Shown: positions 42,893-52,313 of the stretch, piece by piece | Position numbering within the stretch: position 1 is the stretch's first letter | How the letters are laid out: every line of letters begins with the position of its first letter | Source: an uncultured Opitutia bacterium | GTDB lineage: Bacteria; Verrucomicrobiota; Verrucomicrobiia; Opitutales; Opitutaceae | Assembly (NCBI GenBank): GCA_903839035.1 | Contig: CAIMAQ010000016.1 | Location: 1-55,255 of the forward strand | Length of the DNA stretch: 55,255 nucleotides | Reading direction: 5' to 3' | Notes under the pieces: generated by a model | Seen by the model: the letters and a program-made list of their open reading frames with translations, nothing else | Databases searched by the model: none | Told to the model about the DNA's origin: nothing | Made by a program: the position numbers and the translations under genes

Positions 42893-44068
42893 ATGAGCTC
42901 GGACTCCACGCCGCTTCCGGCCCCCCGGGCCAAGAAGTCCGTCGCCCTCTCCGGCATCATTGCGGGCAACACCGCCATTTGCACGGTCGGCCAGTCGGGC
43001 AATGACCTGCACTACCGCGGCTACGACATCGCCGACCTCGCCCACGGCGCCTCCTTTGAGGAAGTCGCCCACCTGCTGATTCACGAACGCCTACCCAACG
43101 CCGCCGAACTCGCCGTCTACCGGTCCAAACTCATCCGCCTCCGCGGCCTTCCTCCCGGCCTGTGCTCCGTGCTGGAACAGATCCCCAAACACGCCCACCC
43201 GATGGACGTGCTCCGCGCCGGCTGCTCCATGCTCGGCACTCTCGAACCGGAGATCCTGCCCGAGTCCGGCGCCGGCGCCGCCTCCGCCCCGGGGGCGCGC
43301 GAACTCGCCGACCGCCTCGTCGCGGTGTTTCCGTCCTTGCTGCTCTACTGGCATCACTTCGTCCAGAGCGGCACCCGCATCGCCGTGGAGACCGCCGATT
43401 CCTCCGTTGCCGCGCATTTTCTCAACCTGCTGCACCAGCGTGCGCCGACCCCGGCGCAGGTCCGCGCCCTCGACCAGTCCCTCATCCTTTACGCCGAGCA
43501 CGAGTTCAACGCCTCGACCTTCGCCGCCCGGGTCATCGCCGGCACCGGCTCCGATTTTTATTCCGCCATCACCGGCGCCATCGGCGCCCTGCGCGGCCCT
43601 CGGCACGGCGGGGCCAATGAGGTCGCCCTCGAGATCCAGCAGCGCTACCGCACCCCCGCCGAGGCCGAGGCGGACATTCGCGCACGTGTCGCCCGGCGCG
43701 AAATTGTCATCGGTTTTGGCCACCCGGTCTACACCACCGGTGACCCGCGCAATCCGGTCATCAAGGAAATCGCCCGGCAGCTTTGCACCGCGGCCGGGGA
43801 CCTGAACCCCTTCAACATCGCCGAGCGGATTGAAGCCCTCCTCTGGAACGAGAAGCGGATGTTCCCCAACCTCGATTGGTACAGTGCCGTCGCCTACCGC
43901 GAGCTGGGCGTGCCCACCGCCATGTTCACCCCGCTCTTTGTCATGGCCCGCACCGCCGGCTGGGCCGCCCACATCGCCGAGCAACGCATCGACGGAAAAA
44001 TCATCCGCCCGGGCGCAACCTACACCGGCCCGGAGAACCGGCCGTTCGTGCCCCTCTCGCAAAGATAA
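42893..44068 (+). CDS. prpC: 2-methylcitrate synthase PrpC (citrate synthase family)
   Basis: A 391-residue type II-like citrate synthase from the ATG at 42893. Active-site blocks: [17 protein letters not shown] (first His), [16 protein letters not shown] (second His) and [15 protein letters not shown], followed by the Asp region in [14 protein letters not shown]. The [12 protein letters not shown] block and its place between prpB and prpD favour methylcitrate synthase (propionyl-CoA plus oxaloacetate) over housekeeping citrate synthase. A short Ala/Gly-rich insert ([16 protein letters not shown]) is seen near residue 125. The spacer to prpD holds an 80-bp hairpin repeat, which may lower downstream expression. 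Confidence 0.9.
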   Translation: MSSDSTPLPAPRAKKSVALSGIIAGNTAICTVGQSGNDLHYRGYDIADLAHGASFEEVAHLLIHERLPNAAELAVYRSKLIRLRGLPPGLCSVLEQIPKHAHPMDVLRAGCSMLGTLEPEILPESGAGAASAPGARELADRLVAVFPSLLLYWHHFVQSGTRIAVETADSSVAAHFLNLLHQRAPTPAQVRALDQSLILYAEHEFNASTFAARVIAGTGSDFYSAITGAIGALRGPRHGGANEVALEIQQRYRTPAEAEADIRARVARREIVIGFGHPVYTTGDPRNPVIKEIARQLCTAAGDLNPFNIAERIEALLWNEKRMFPNLDWYSAVAYRELGVPTAMFTPLFVMARTAGWAAHIAEQRIDGKIIRPGATYTGPENRPFVPLSQR

Positions 44069-44070
44069 AT

Positions 44071-44143
44071 TCCTCACGCAGAGTCGCAAAGACGCTGAGC
44101 CCATCATCTCTCCTCTGCGTCTCCGCGCCTCTGCGTGAACTCC
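44071..44143. repeat. ACGCAGAG-family inverted repeat between prpC and prpD
   Basis: The left arm begins TCCTCACGCAGAGTCGCAAA (44071 on) and the right arm is CCTCTGCGTCTCCGCGCCTC followed by TGCGTGAACTCC (to 44143). The same family as 1515-1633. It ends 5 bp before the prpD start codon. Confidence 0.72.
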
Positions 44144-44148
44144 TCCCC

Positions 44149-45627
44149 ATGTCCGCTCCCATTTCCAACGTCCGCCCACCGCCGGATGCCCTGCTGACCG
44201 CGATCGCCGATTACGCACTCAGTGCGCCGATCACCAGCGCCGAGGCCCTCGACACGGCCCGCTGGTGCCTCGCTGACACCCTGGCCTGTGGCATCCTGGC
44301 CCTGGCCTACCCCGCCTGCACCAAACTCCTCGGCCCCGTCGTGCCAGGGACCACGATCCTGCACGGCGCCCGCGTCCCGGGCACCGGTTACGAACTCGAT
44401 CCCGTCCAGGCCGCCTTCAACCTCGGCACCATCGTCCGTTGGCTCGACTTCAACGACACCTGGCTCGCCGCCGAATGGGGCCACCCCTCCGACAACCTCG
44501 GCGCCATTCTCTCCGTCGCCGACTGGCTCAGCCGCCAGCAGGCCTCAGGCGTCGAGCCCGCCGCCTTCCAATCGAAATTCCCCAATCGTAATTCGAAAAT
44601 CACCATGCACGACGTTCTCGTCGCAATGGTGAAGGCCCATGAAATCCAGGGCATCCTCGCCCTCGATAATTCCTTCAACCGCGTCGGGCTCGACCACGTC
44701 CTCCTCGTCCGCGTCGCCTCCACCGCCGTCGTCACGGCCATGCTGGGCGGCTCGCGCGAGCAGGTCATCAACGCCGTCTCCCACGCCTGGCTCGACGGCT
44801 CCGCCCTCCGTACTTACCGCCACGCCCCCAACACCGGCTCGCGCAAGTCCTGGGCCGCCGGCGACGCCACCAGCCGCGCCGTCCGCCTAGCCCTGATCTC
44901 CCTGACCGGCGAGATGGGTTATCCTTCCGTCCTCAGCGCGAAGACCTGGGGGTTTCAGGACGTCTCGTTCAAGGGCAAACCCGTCACCCTCGCCCGCCCG
45001 CTCGGCAGCTACGTGATGGAGAACATCCTCTTCAAGATTTCCTTCCCCGCCGAGTTTCACGCCCAAACCGCCGTCGAGTGCGCCCTGCAGCTGCATCCGC
45101 TCGTGAAAAGCCGCCTCGGCGAGGTCACGCGCATCGAGCTGACCACCCACGAGTCGGCCATCCGCATCATCGACAAGACCGGTCCGCTCCATAATCCGGC
45201 CGACCGCGACCACTGCCTCCAGTACATGACCGCCATCGGCCTGATCTTCGGTGACCTTACCGCCGATCACTACGAGGACTCGGTTGCCGCCGACCCACGC
45301 ATTGACGCCCTGCGCGCCAAGATGACCGTCACCGAGGATAAGCAGTACTCACAGGACTACCTCGACCCCGACAAGCGTTCCATCGCCAACGCCGTCCAGG
45401 TGTTTTTCTCGGACGGATCGAAAACCGCCAGGATCGCGGTGGAATACCCCATCGGCCACCGTCGCCGCCGCGGGGACGGCATTCCCCTGCTCCAGCAAAA
45501 GGCCCGGGCCGCCTTCGCCGCCCATTTTGGGCCGGCCAAATCGGACCGGCAGATAGCTCTCTTCACTGACCGCGCCAGGCTTGAGACCATGCCCGTCCAC
45601 GAATTTGTCAGCCAGTTCACGAAATGA
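44149..45627 (+). CDS. prpD: 2-methylcitrate dehydratase PrpD (MmgE/PrpD family)
   Basis: A 492-residue protein from the ATG at 44149 ([16 protein letters not shown]), the usual length plus a small insert. Strongly conserved PrpD blocks: [59 protein letters not shown], and [30 protein letters not shown]. It dehydrates 2-methylcitrate. Odd point: residues about 140-151 ([12 protein letters not shown]) between VEP and ITMHDVL are absent from the PrpD pattern I know and correspond to an A/T-rich stretch (44568-44601), apparently a repeat captured in frame. The insert lies in a loop just before the conserved block, so the enzyme may still work. Confidence 0.92.
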   Translation: MSAPISNVRPPPDALLTAIADYALSAPITSAEALDTARWCLADTLACGILALAYPACTKLLGPVVPGTTILHGARVPGTGYELDPVQAAFNLGTIVRWLDFNDTWLAAEWGHPSDNLGAILSVADWLSRQQASGVEPAAFQSKFPNRNSKITMHDVLVAMVKAHEIQGILALDNSFNRVGLDHVLLVRVASTAVVTAMLGGSREQVINAVSHAWLDGSALRTYRHAPNTGSRKSWAAGDATSRAVRLALISLTGEMGYPSVLSAKTWGFQDVSFKGKPVTLARPLGSYVMENILFKISFPAEFHAQTAVECALQLHPLVKSRLGEVTRIELTTHESAIRIIDKTGPLHNPADRDHCLQYMTAIGLIFGDLTADHYEDSVAADPRIDALRAKMTVTEDKQYSQDYLDPDKRSIANAVQVFFSDGSKTARIAVEYPIGHRRRRGDGIPLLQQKARAAFAAHFGPAKSDRQIALFTDRARLETMPVHEFVSQFTK

Positions 45628-45637
45628 CGCCCCGCGC

Positions 45638-46000
45638 ATGAGCCGCTCCGCCCAAACGGTCTTCGCGTTCGGTCTCTATCTGGCCGCCGTCGGACTCGCG
45701 CTGATCCTGTTTCCCAACCCGCTGTTCGCCGTTCTCCGGTTGCCCGCCAGCCACGAGATCTGGCCCCGCGTCGTCGGGGTGCTGGCGCTCGTCCTGGCCC
45801 ATTACTACACGCAGGCGGCCCGCCATGAGGTGGTGGCGTTCTTCCGCTGGACCATCTCGGCCCGGCTCATGGTCTTTGTTGTCTTCGGGCTGTTCGTTTT
45901 CTTCGGCCTGGCCCCGCTCCCCTTGGCCCTGCTCGGGACCGTGGACCTCGCGGCCGCCCTCTGGACGGCCTGGGCGCTGCGCCCGTCGCCGGTCAATTGA
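45638..46000 (+). CDS. Small membrane protein, four helices
   Basis: A 120-residue protein starting at the ATG at 45638 (MSRSAQTVFAFGLYLAAVGL), 10 bp after prpD, so probably cotranscribed. Four hydrophobic segments: residues 7-25, 40-60, 75-95 and 98-115. The short phrase LRLPASHEIWPRVVGVLAL recurs in small membrane proteins I cannot name. Function unknown; link to propionate metabolism rests only on position. Confidence 0.72.
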   Translation: MSRSAQTVFAFGLYLAAVGLALILFPNPLFAVLRLPASHEIWPRVVGVLALVLAHYYTQAARHEVVAFFRWTISARLMVFVVFGLFVFFGLAPLPLALLGTVDLAAALWTAWALRPSPVN

Positions 46001-46036
46001 GCCCGCCCACCCTCGTGGGCGAGGCCGTCCCGGGGT

Positions 46037-46450
46037 TCACGCGGACGCTTTATTCAGCGCTGCAGCCACCACGCCCAGCAGCACCGTGGCGAGGCCGCCA
46101 AAGCAGACCTGCTTGACCGCCACCGACAGCCCGACGGGCTGCACGGCATAGTAGATCAGGAATCCGGGCACGCAGGCCGCGAGCGCGAACCACACGCCGA
46201 AACGGACGCCCTGGCCGAGCCAGGGTTTGTCGGTCTCCCGTCCGCGCCGGTAGATCGCCGTGACGCTCACGGCGATGAGCGCATGGGCCAGCAACATGGC
46301 GGGAAAATGCCGCTGCGCATCCGCCTCCTTGCGCATCAACGCGGGTTGCGCGTCGTAAGCCGCTTTCAGGAGCACGCCGTGTACCACGAAATCAAACGCC
46401 ATCGAGGCGACAAACAAGACCACGACCGAGATCAGGAACTGCTTCTTCAT
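46037..46450 (-). CDS. Uncharacterised four-helix membrane protein
   Basis: A 137-residue protein starting at the ATG at 46450 (MKKQFLISVVVLFVASMAFD). Four membrane segments; conserved-looking features are FVVHGVLLKAAYD (His and Tyr in or after helix 1), IYRRGRE in a loop and VPGFLIYYAVQPVGLSVAVKQ. Proteins with this layout are common but unnamed. It points against the prp genes and its start faces asnS. The 299-bp spacer 46451-46749 has GC-rich palindromic stretches (for example around 46555-46585 and 46670-46690), probably the promoters of this gene and asnS, without confident hexamers. Confidence 0.7.
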   Translation of the reverse strand: MKKQFLISVVVLFVASMAFDFVVHGVLLKAAYDAQPALMRKEADAQRHFPAMLLAHALIAVSVTAIYRRGRETDKPWLGQGVRFGVWFALAACVPGFLIYYAVQPVGLSVAVKQVCFGGLATVLLGVVAAALNKASA

Positions 46451-46749
46451 GGGGGTAACGAGGGGTTGAGTCTCACGCCCGCCGGGTTTGGCGGGCACGC
46501 CCGACCTTGCCGCAAAACACCGGCTGAGACAAGCCGGCTCTCCCGCAAATTGGACGTACCCCCGCGGCGAACCCGCGGCTGGTTTCACGCCCATAGCCTG
46601 CTCCAAACCCAAATCCATCTCCGGTAAAAACGCCGTCATCCCGGTTCGACGCCAAACCGCAAAAAATACCCGCCGCGGGGTAATCACCCCATCCGGTTTC
46701 CGGATTTGCCAGCTGCGCGCCGGGCGGCTTGGCTGAGGCCTTACCCAAC

Positions 46750-48147
<1,398 letters not shown>

Positions 48148-48160
48148 GCGCCTTAGGTGG

Positions 48161-48226
48161 TCGCCGATTTCCCCATCGGCGAGTGGCACCCGCACGACGG
48201 ACATGCGTCGGTCTGGAAACCGACGC
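48161..48226. terminator. Two tandem hairpins between convergent asnS and MFS genes
   Basis: TCGCCGAT (48161-48168) pairs with ATCGGCGA (48175-48182); GCGTCGGT (48205-48212) pairs with ACCGACGC (48219-48226). Both stems are 8 bp with 6-nt loops. No T run follows, so they may be a bidirectional terminator or a repeat element. Confidence 0.55.
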
Positions 48227-48244
48227 CCACCGAAGAAATATCCG

Positions 48245-49468
48245 TCACTTCGCCGGCGACTTCCGGCGCGCCACGAGCAGTAGCGCAAAAACCACCGCCA
48301 GCACCACTGGCAGGACCGCGACCCGCCCGAGCGTCTCCAAGCCGGCCGCCGCCTGGATCTGCATCCATTGCGCTCCCTCCAGGCTCTCGGCCGTGTGCCC
48401 GGCTGGCAGACGGGCCGCGATGCCGGTGTCAAACACCCGGCCCATGACCGGCAGCACAAAGCTCACGCTCAACATGCCGGCTCCGCCCATGATCGCGAGG
48501 CCCAGCGCTCCCGTCCGAGGAAAGTTCTCGCTCACGAAACCGAGCATCGTCGGCCAGAAGAAGCACACGCCAAGGGCAAACACCGTGGCCGCGCCGAACA
48601 GCATGCCACCGCTCGCGCGGCTCATCGCGAACAGGCCCAGCCCGCTGAGGATCGCGCTCACCAATAGCATGCCCGGCGGCGACAGCCGGTGTACAAACAC
48701 GCCGGCAAATTGCCGGCCCACCGCCATCAGCCCCGTGATCCACACCAGCATCAGGATACCCGACACACCGGCGTTGGTCAGGATGTTCGGGATCCACTGC
48801 CCCGGCCCGAGTTCCGTCGCCGCCGTCAGCAGCATGCACGCCACCATCAGCAGGAACGCCGGCCGCAGGCACGCGGCAAACATCGCGCCCGTCGACACAC
48901 CCGAAGTCACCCGCTCCGTCCGGGGGAAAACCTGTCCTCGGAACGCCCAGCCATAAATCGCGAGGGGCACGAGCATACTGGCAAACTGCACCTGCCAGCC
49001 GAGCCCGGCCCGGCCGAAGGCAAAGGCCAATAGCCCACCGATGACAATGCCGCCAGGAAACCAGACGTGGAAATGATTCAGCCGGGTGGTCTTGTCCTGC
49101 GGATAGAGCGTAGCGATGAGCGGGTTGCACGCGGCTTCCACCGAGCCGTTCGCAATGCCGAAAATCAGCGTCCCCGCGTACAGGCTCCAATAGTCCCAGG
49201 CGAAAATCGTCAGCAGGATGCCCACCAGATGGCCCGCCCAAGCGAGGCCGACGATGCGGCCCAGACCCAGCGTGTCACACAGCGGGCCGCCAAACATCAT
49301 CGCCAGCGTGAAGCCCCAGAAAGCCGTGCCGTTGATCCAGCCGATCTGCTCGTGGGTGAGGTGAAACTGCGCGGCCCACGCTCCGGCGGCCTCGCCGCGG
49401 AGCGCAAAACTCATGGCTGTGACAATCAAGGCGGCACAACTTGCCGTAAACAGACGCTGGGCATTCAT
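48245..49468 (-). CDS. MFS transporter
   Basis: A 407-residue transporter from the ATG at 49468 (MNAQRLFTASCAALIVTAMS); the longer frame upstream is spacer. Twelve hydrophobic segments are present. The loop after helix 2 is MMFGGPLCDTLGLGRIVGLA, a weak version of the MFS motif. NHFHVWFPGGIVIGGLLAFAFG and FWPTMLGFVSENFPRTGALG resemble the FHS/fucose-permease-like sugar transporters. It probably imports a sugar; the exact substrate is unknown. Inner membrane. Transcribed away from the acyl-CoA dehydrogenase gene's end, 200 bp of repeat apart. Confidence 0.85.
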   Translation of the reverse strand: MNAQRLFTASCAALIVTAMSFALRGEAAGAWAAQFHLTHEQIGWINGTAFWGFTLAMMFGGPLCDTLGLGRIVGLAWAGHLVGILLTIFAWDYWSLYAGTLIFGIANGSVEAACNPLIATLYPQDKTTRLNHFHVWFPGGIVIGGLLAFAFGRAGLGWQVQFASMLVPLAIYGWAFRGQVFPRTERVTSGVSTGAMFAACLRPAFLLMVACMLLTAATELGPGQWIPNILTNAGVSGILMLVWITGLMAVGRQFAGVFVHRLSPPGMLLVSAILSGLGLFAMSRASGGMLFGAATVFALGVCFFWPTMLGFVSENFPRTGALGLAIMGGAGMLSVSFVLPVMGRVFDTGIAARLPAGHTAESLEGAQWMQIQAAAGLETLGRVAVLPVVLAVVFALLLVARRKSPAK

Positions 49469-49580
49469 AGGCTGGAGGAGGGGGGTTGGGGCCGGCGACC
49501 GGCCGGCTTCGGAAGGAAAGCCCCGACACTCAAACCGTGAAGCAGGGAGGTTGTCGAAGTGGAAAGCAGAAGCCGGAGAT

Positions 49581-49660
49581 TTAAGCCGGAAGCCAGGAAC
49601 CCCGCAGAAACGCTCGGAGGCCTTGTTCCTGGTTTCCTCGCTTCTTGGTTTACGGCTTAA
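49581..49660. repeat. AAGCCAGGAAC-type inverted repeat
   Basis: The left arm TTAAGCCGGAAGCCAGGAAC (49581-49600) faces GTTCCTGGTTTCCTCGCTTC, then TTGGTTTACGGCTTAA (49625-49660). The outer ends (TTAAGCCG/CGGCTTAA type) and inner ends (CCAGGAAC/GTTCCTGG) pair. It fills the 200-bp spacer 49469-49668. Confidence 0.65.
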
Positions 49661-49668
49661 AAAACCGC

Positions 49669-50865
49669 CTACTTCCTCGCTGCCGGATCCGCCAATCCGT
49701 ACGTTTCCTCCGCCGCCTTGAGCAGCGTCCGGCTGATGATCAGCCGCTGCACCTCGCTCGAGCCCTCCCCGATCTCGCAAAGCCGGGCATCCCGCCACAT
49801 GCGCTCGACGAAGGTGTCCCGTGTATAACCCCAGCCGCCGCAGATCTGCAGCGAGCGGTTGCAGGCGCGCGAGGCGGCCTCCGACGCGTACAATTTCGCA
49901 AACGACCCCTCGAGGGTGAATTTCTGCCCGCGCGCATGCATCACGCAGGGCTGCAGCAGCAGCGCCTCCGCCGCCCGCAACTCCACCTCGCAGTCGGCGA
50001 GCATGAACTGCAACGCCTGGAACTCCGCAATGCGCTTCCCGAACTGCCGGCGCGAGAGCATCCGCTGTTTCGCAATCTCCACCGCCGCACGGCCCAGCCC
50101 GATGGCCATTGCCGCGATGCCCAGCCGCCCCGAGTCGAGGCAGGCGAGCGCCGCGTGCTGGCCCTTGCCGCGCTGGCCGACCAGTTCGCCTTTCACCTGC
50201 TTGAGGTAGAACTCACTCGTGTTGCTCGCGCGCACCCCGGCCGTCTTCACCTTCCGCACTTTTTCCGTGTGCGCGCTGTTGATCCAGAACGCGGAAAATT
50301 CCTTTTTTCCCTTCTCATCCCGGCCCGTGATGGCCATCACGATCATCCGGTCCGAGTGGTTGCCCATCGTGATGTAAAGCTTGTGACCGTTCAGCTCCCA
50401 CGTGCCGTCGGGCAGCAGCGTGGCGGTCGTCTCGACGCCGCCGGTGTCCGAACCCGCATTCGGCTCGGTCAGCGCCCACGCCACCATCCAATCGCCGTTC
50501 AGCACGCTGGGAAAAATTTTCTGCTTCAGCTCGTCACTCGCGTAGCCCAGCGGATGCCCAACGCAGAGCGCGTTGTGCGCCGCCATGTTCATCGCGAACG
50601 CCCCGCAGTGCCGCGCAATCTCCTCGATCGCCAGGCAAAAGCAGAGGATCGAGAGCTGCTGGCCGCCCACGGCTTTCGGGGCGAGCATGCCCATCAGGCC
50701 GGCCTTCCCGGCGGCGGTGAACAACGCGCGGGGCAATTCTTCCTTTTCCTCCCAGTCGGCGGCGAACGGGACGATTTCCTTCTGACAGAACACGGCGGTC
50801 TTTTTCAGGAACTCGATCTCCGCCGGCTGGAGGAAATCATGGTAGAGTGAATTGGGGTGTAACAT
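49669..50865 (-). CDS. Acyl-CoA dehydrogenase
   Basis: A 398-residue flavoenzyme of standard length from the ATG at 50865. FAD/substrate motifs: WALTEPNAGSDTGGVETTA, the C-terminal LQICGGWGYTRDTFVERMWRDA and CEIGEGSSEVQRLIISRTLL, where the Glu of IGEGSSE is the expected catalytic base of short-chain enzymes. It would oxidise a short or branched acyl-CoA such as isobutyryl-, isovaleryl- or butyryl-CoA. It is divergent from the mutase pair (156 bp between starts), and with the nearby MccB-like carboxylase suggests branched-chain amino acid or short acyl-CoA catabolism. Confidence 0.93.
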   Translation of the reverse strand: MLHPNSLYHDFLQPAEIEFLKKTAVFCQKEIVPFAADWEEKEELPRALFTAAGKAGLMGMLAPKAVGGQQLSILCFCLAIEEIARHCGAFAMNMAAHNALCVGHPLGYASDELKQKIFPSVLNGDWMVAWALTEPNAGSDTGGVETTATLLPDGTWELNGHKLYITMGNHSDRMIVMAITGRDEKGKKEFSAFWINSAHTEKVRKVKTAGVRASNTSEFYLKQVKGELVGQRGKGQHAALACLDSGRLGIAAMAIGLGRAAVEIAKQRMLSRRQFGKRIAEFQALQFMLADCEVELRAAEALLLQPCVMHARGQKFTLEGSFAKLYASEAASRACNRSLQICGGWGYTRDTFVERMWRDARLCEIGEGSSEVQRLIISRTLLKAAEETYGLADPAARK

Positions 50866-51021
50866 GGGAGTGACCCCAGTTTACGGGTGTCCGCACCACT
50901 CGCGCAAGCCGGCCCCGGGCTCCGCACCCCATTTACGCCAAAAGGATGAATTCGGGGCCCGCCCGGCGTTCCAGCTGCTCGGCGGTTGCGCCCGGCTGGT
51001 TCCCCCTTAGGTTTGAGTCGC

Positions 51022-52245
51022 ATGCCTGCCGCCCCGAAACCCCGGTCCATGGCACCGCTCCGCATCCTCACCGCCGTGCCCATCTGCGACGGCCATGACA
51101 GCGCCGTGAGCACCATTAACATGGAACTCGCCCGCCACGGCTTCGAGGTCATCTACCTCGGCTACCACTGCCCCGTCAGCACCATCGTCCGCGCCGCGAT
51201 CCAGGAGGATATCCACGTCGTCGGCATCAGCTCCTACAACGGCGGCCATATCGTCTTCTTCAAGGAGGTCGTGGATCAGCTTCGGGCGTTGGGCGCCGGC
51301 GATGTTCCCCTCTTCGGCGGCGGAGGCGGCACCATCACGAAGGCCGACGAGCGCGTCATGCAGCGCCAGGGCACCGACCGGATCTTCCACGCCGGCACCC
51401 CGCTCGACGGCATCATGGCCCTCATCCGCAAGGAATACGGCCGCACCCTGAAACCCAATACCAAGCTCCGCGGCGACCGCGCGCTCGCCCGGGCGATCAC
51501 CCTTGCCGAACAGAATCCAACCCATCGCCCATCACCCATCGCCCATCACCCGCCGCAAAAGCGCACCCGCGCTTTTGTGGTCGGTGTCGCCGGCCCCGGC
51601 GGCGCGGGCAAATCCACCCTCATTGACGAGCTCACATCCCGCTTTCTCCGCCAAAACCCCGCCGGCCGCATCGCCATCCTCGCCAACGATCCCTCCCACC
51701 CTGACACCGGCGGTGCCATCCTCGGCGACCGCGTCTCGATGATTTATGCGCAGGACGACCGCGTGTTCTTCCGTTCCCTCGCCACCCGCGGCAGCCTCAC
51801 CGGCCTCTCCGCCGCCGCCCCCGCGGCCATCGAGATCCTGCGCGCCAGCGGCGAGTTTGACCTCATCCTCGTCGAGTCCGTCGGCATCGGCCAAGAGAGC
51901 GATCCGTTCGGCCTCTTCGGCAAAAAACACCGGCTCGTTGACGCCATGCTCTTCGTCCTCGCGCCCTACTACGGCGGACGCCTCCAGTTGCAGAAGATCG
52001 GCCTGCTCAACGGCGCCGACCTCGTCGCCATCAACAAGTGCGACCATCCCATGGCCCACACCGCCCGCGCCGAGATCGCCGCCCGCCTCGCTGCCAACGG
52101 CAAGGGCCAGCGCCTCTTTGGCACCGTCGCCGCCAAACACCACGACCCCGGCGTGGACACCCTCTACGCCGCCCTCGCCGAGCTCGGCCACCTGAAAGTC
52201 ACCCCCGGCGGCGAAAAACCCTGCCAACTGGAGGTCGCGCCATGA
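51022..52245 (+). CDS. IcmF-type B12-binding domain fused to G-protein chaperone (split mutase, part 1)
   Basis: A 407-residue protein; the start is the ATG at 51022 (MPAAPKPRSMAPLRIL), with 51049 as alternative. Residues 10-145 are a cobalamin-binding domain: the ligand His is in AVPICDGHDSAVS, then VVGISSYNGGH and LFGGGGGTI. Residues 180-400 are a MeaB-like GTPase: Walker A GPGGAGKST, switch DPSHPDTGGAILGDRVSM, VESVGIGQ and NKCD. This is the N-terminal half of IcmF, which normally continues into the mutase. The joint between the two domains is (CCCATCR)4 repeat (residues 167-177, THRPSPIAHHP). The stop overlaps the ATG of a 23-codon mini-ORF. Together with the next genes it should convert isobutyryl- or butyryl-CoA, and the G domain protects or loads the cofactor. 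Confidence 0.88.
   Translation: MPAAPKPRSMAPLRILTAVPICDGHDSAVSTINMELARHGFEVIYLGYHCPVSTIVRAAIQEDIHVVGISSYNGGHIVFFKEVVDQLRALGAGDVPLFGGGGGTITKADERVMQRQGTDRIFHAGTPLDGIMALIRKEYGRTLKPNTKLRGDRALARAITLAEQNPTHRPSPIAHHPPQKRTRAFVVGVAGPGGAGKSTLIDELTSRFLRQNPAGRIAILANDPSHPDTGGAILGDRVSMIYAQDDRVFFRSLATRGSLTGLSAAAPAAIEILRASGEFDLILVESVGIGQESDPFGLFGKKHRLVDAMLFVLAPYYGGRLQLQKIGLLNGADLVAINKCDHPMAHTARAEIAARLAANGKGQRLFGTVAAKHHDPGVDTLYAALAELGHLKVTPGGEKPCQLEVAP
51521..51551. repeat. Four perfect CCCATCR heptamers inside the B12/G-domain joint
   Basis: CCCATCG, CCCATCA, CCCATCG, CCCATCA, then CCC. They are in frame and encode THRPSPIAHHP, the same peptide as the mini-ORF at 52242-52313 encodes from its own copy. Confidence 0.9.
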
Positions 52246-52313
52246 CTGCCGTCTCCACCCATCGCCCATCACCTATCGCCCATCTCCTTGGCGGCACCGG
52301 AGGTGCCGCATGA
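52242..52313 (+). CDS. 23-codon mini-ORF bridging the split mutase genes
   Basis: ATG at 52242 overlaps the stop of the B12/G-protein gene (ATGA), and its own TGA (52311-52313) overlaps the ATG of the mutase gene (ATGA). The peptide begins MTAVSTHRPSPIAHLL and is mostly heptamer-repeat translation, followed by GGTGGAA. The three frames step by one each time, so ribosomes could pass from gene to gene by re-initiation. Whether the peptide is made or matters is unknown; it may only be a spacer. Confidence 0.5.
   Translation: MTAVSTHRPSPIAHLLGGTGGAA
52258..52285. repeat. Four CCCATCR-type heptamers at the G-domain/mutase joint
   Basis: CCCATCG, CCCATCA, CCTATCG, CCCATCT in tandem, between the stop of the G-protein gene and the mutase start. 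A second copy of the repeat at 51521-51551. Confidence 0.88.
52291..52309 (+). promoter_or_regulatory. Hairpin enclosing the mutase ribosome-binding site
   Basis: GCGGCACC (52291-52298), loop GGA, GGTGCCGC (52302-52309) is a perfect 8-bp stem that ends one base before the ATG at 52310. The Shine-Dalgarno-like GGAGG (52299-52303) is in the loop and the upper stem, so folding would hide it. Ribosomes translating the mini-ORF would melt it. Confidence 0.6.

Noticed and set aside
50866-51021. Cobalamin riboswitch upstream of the B12 mutase gene
   Set aside because: The 156-bp spacer shows no recognisable B12-box or matching stem pattern.
51521-52285. Regular CCCATCR arrays as a possible CRISPR
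   Set aside because: The units are 7 bp with no spacers and no cas genes are present.
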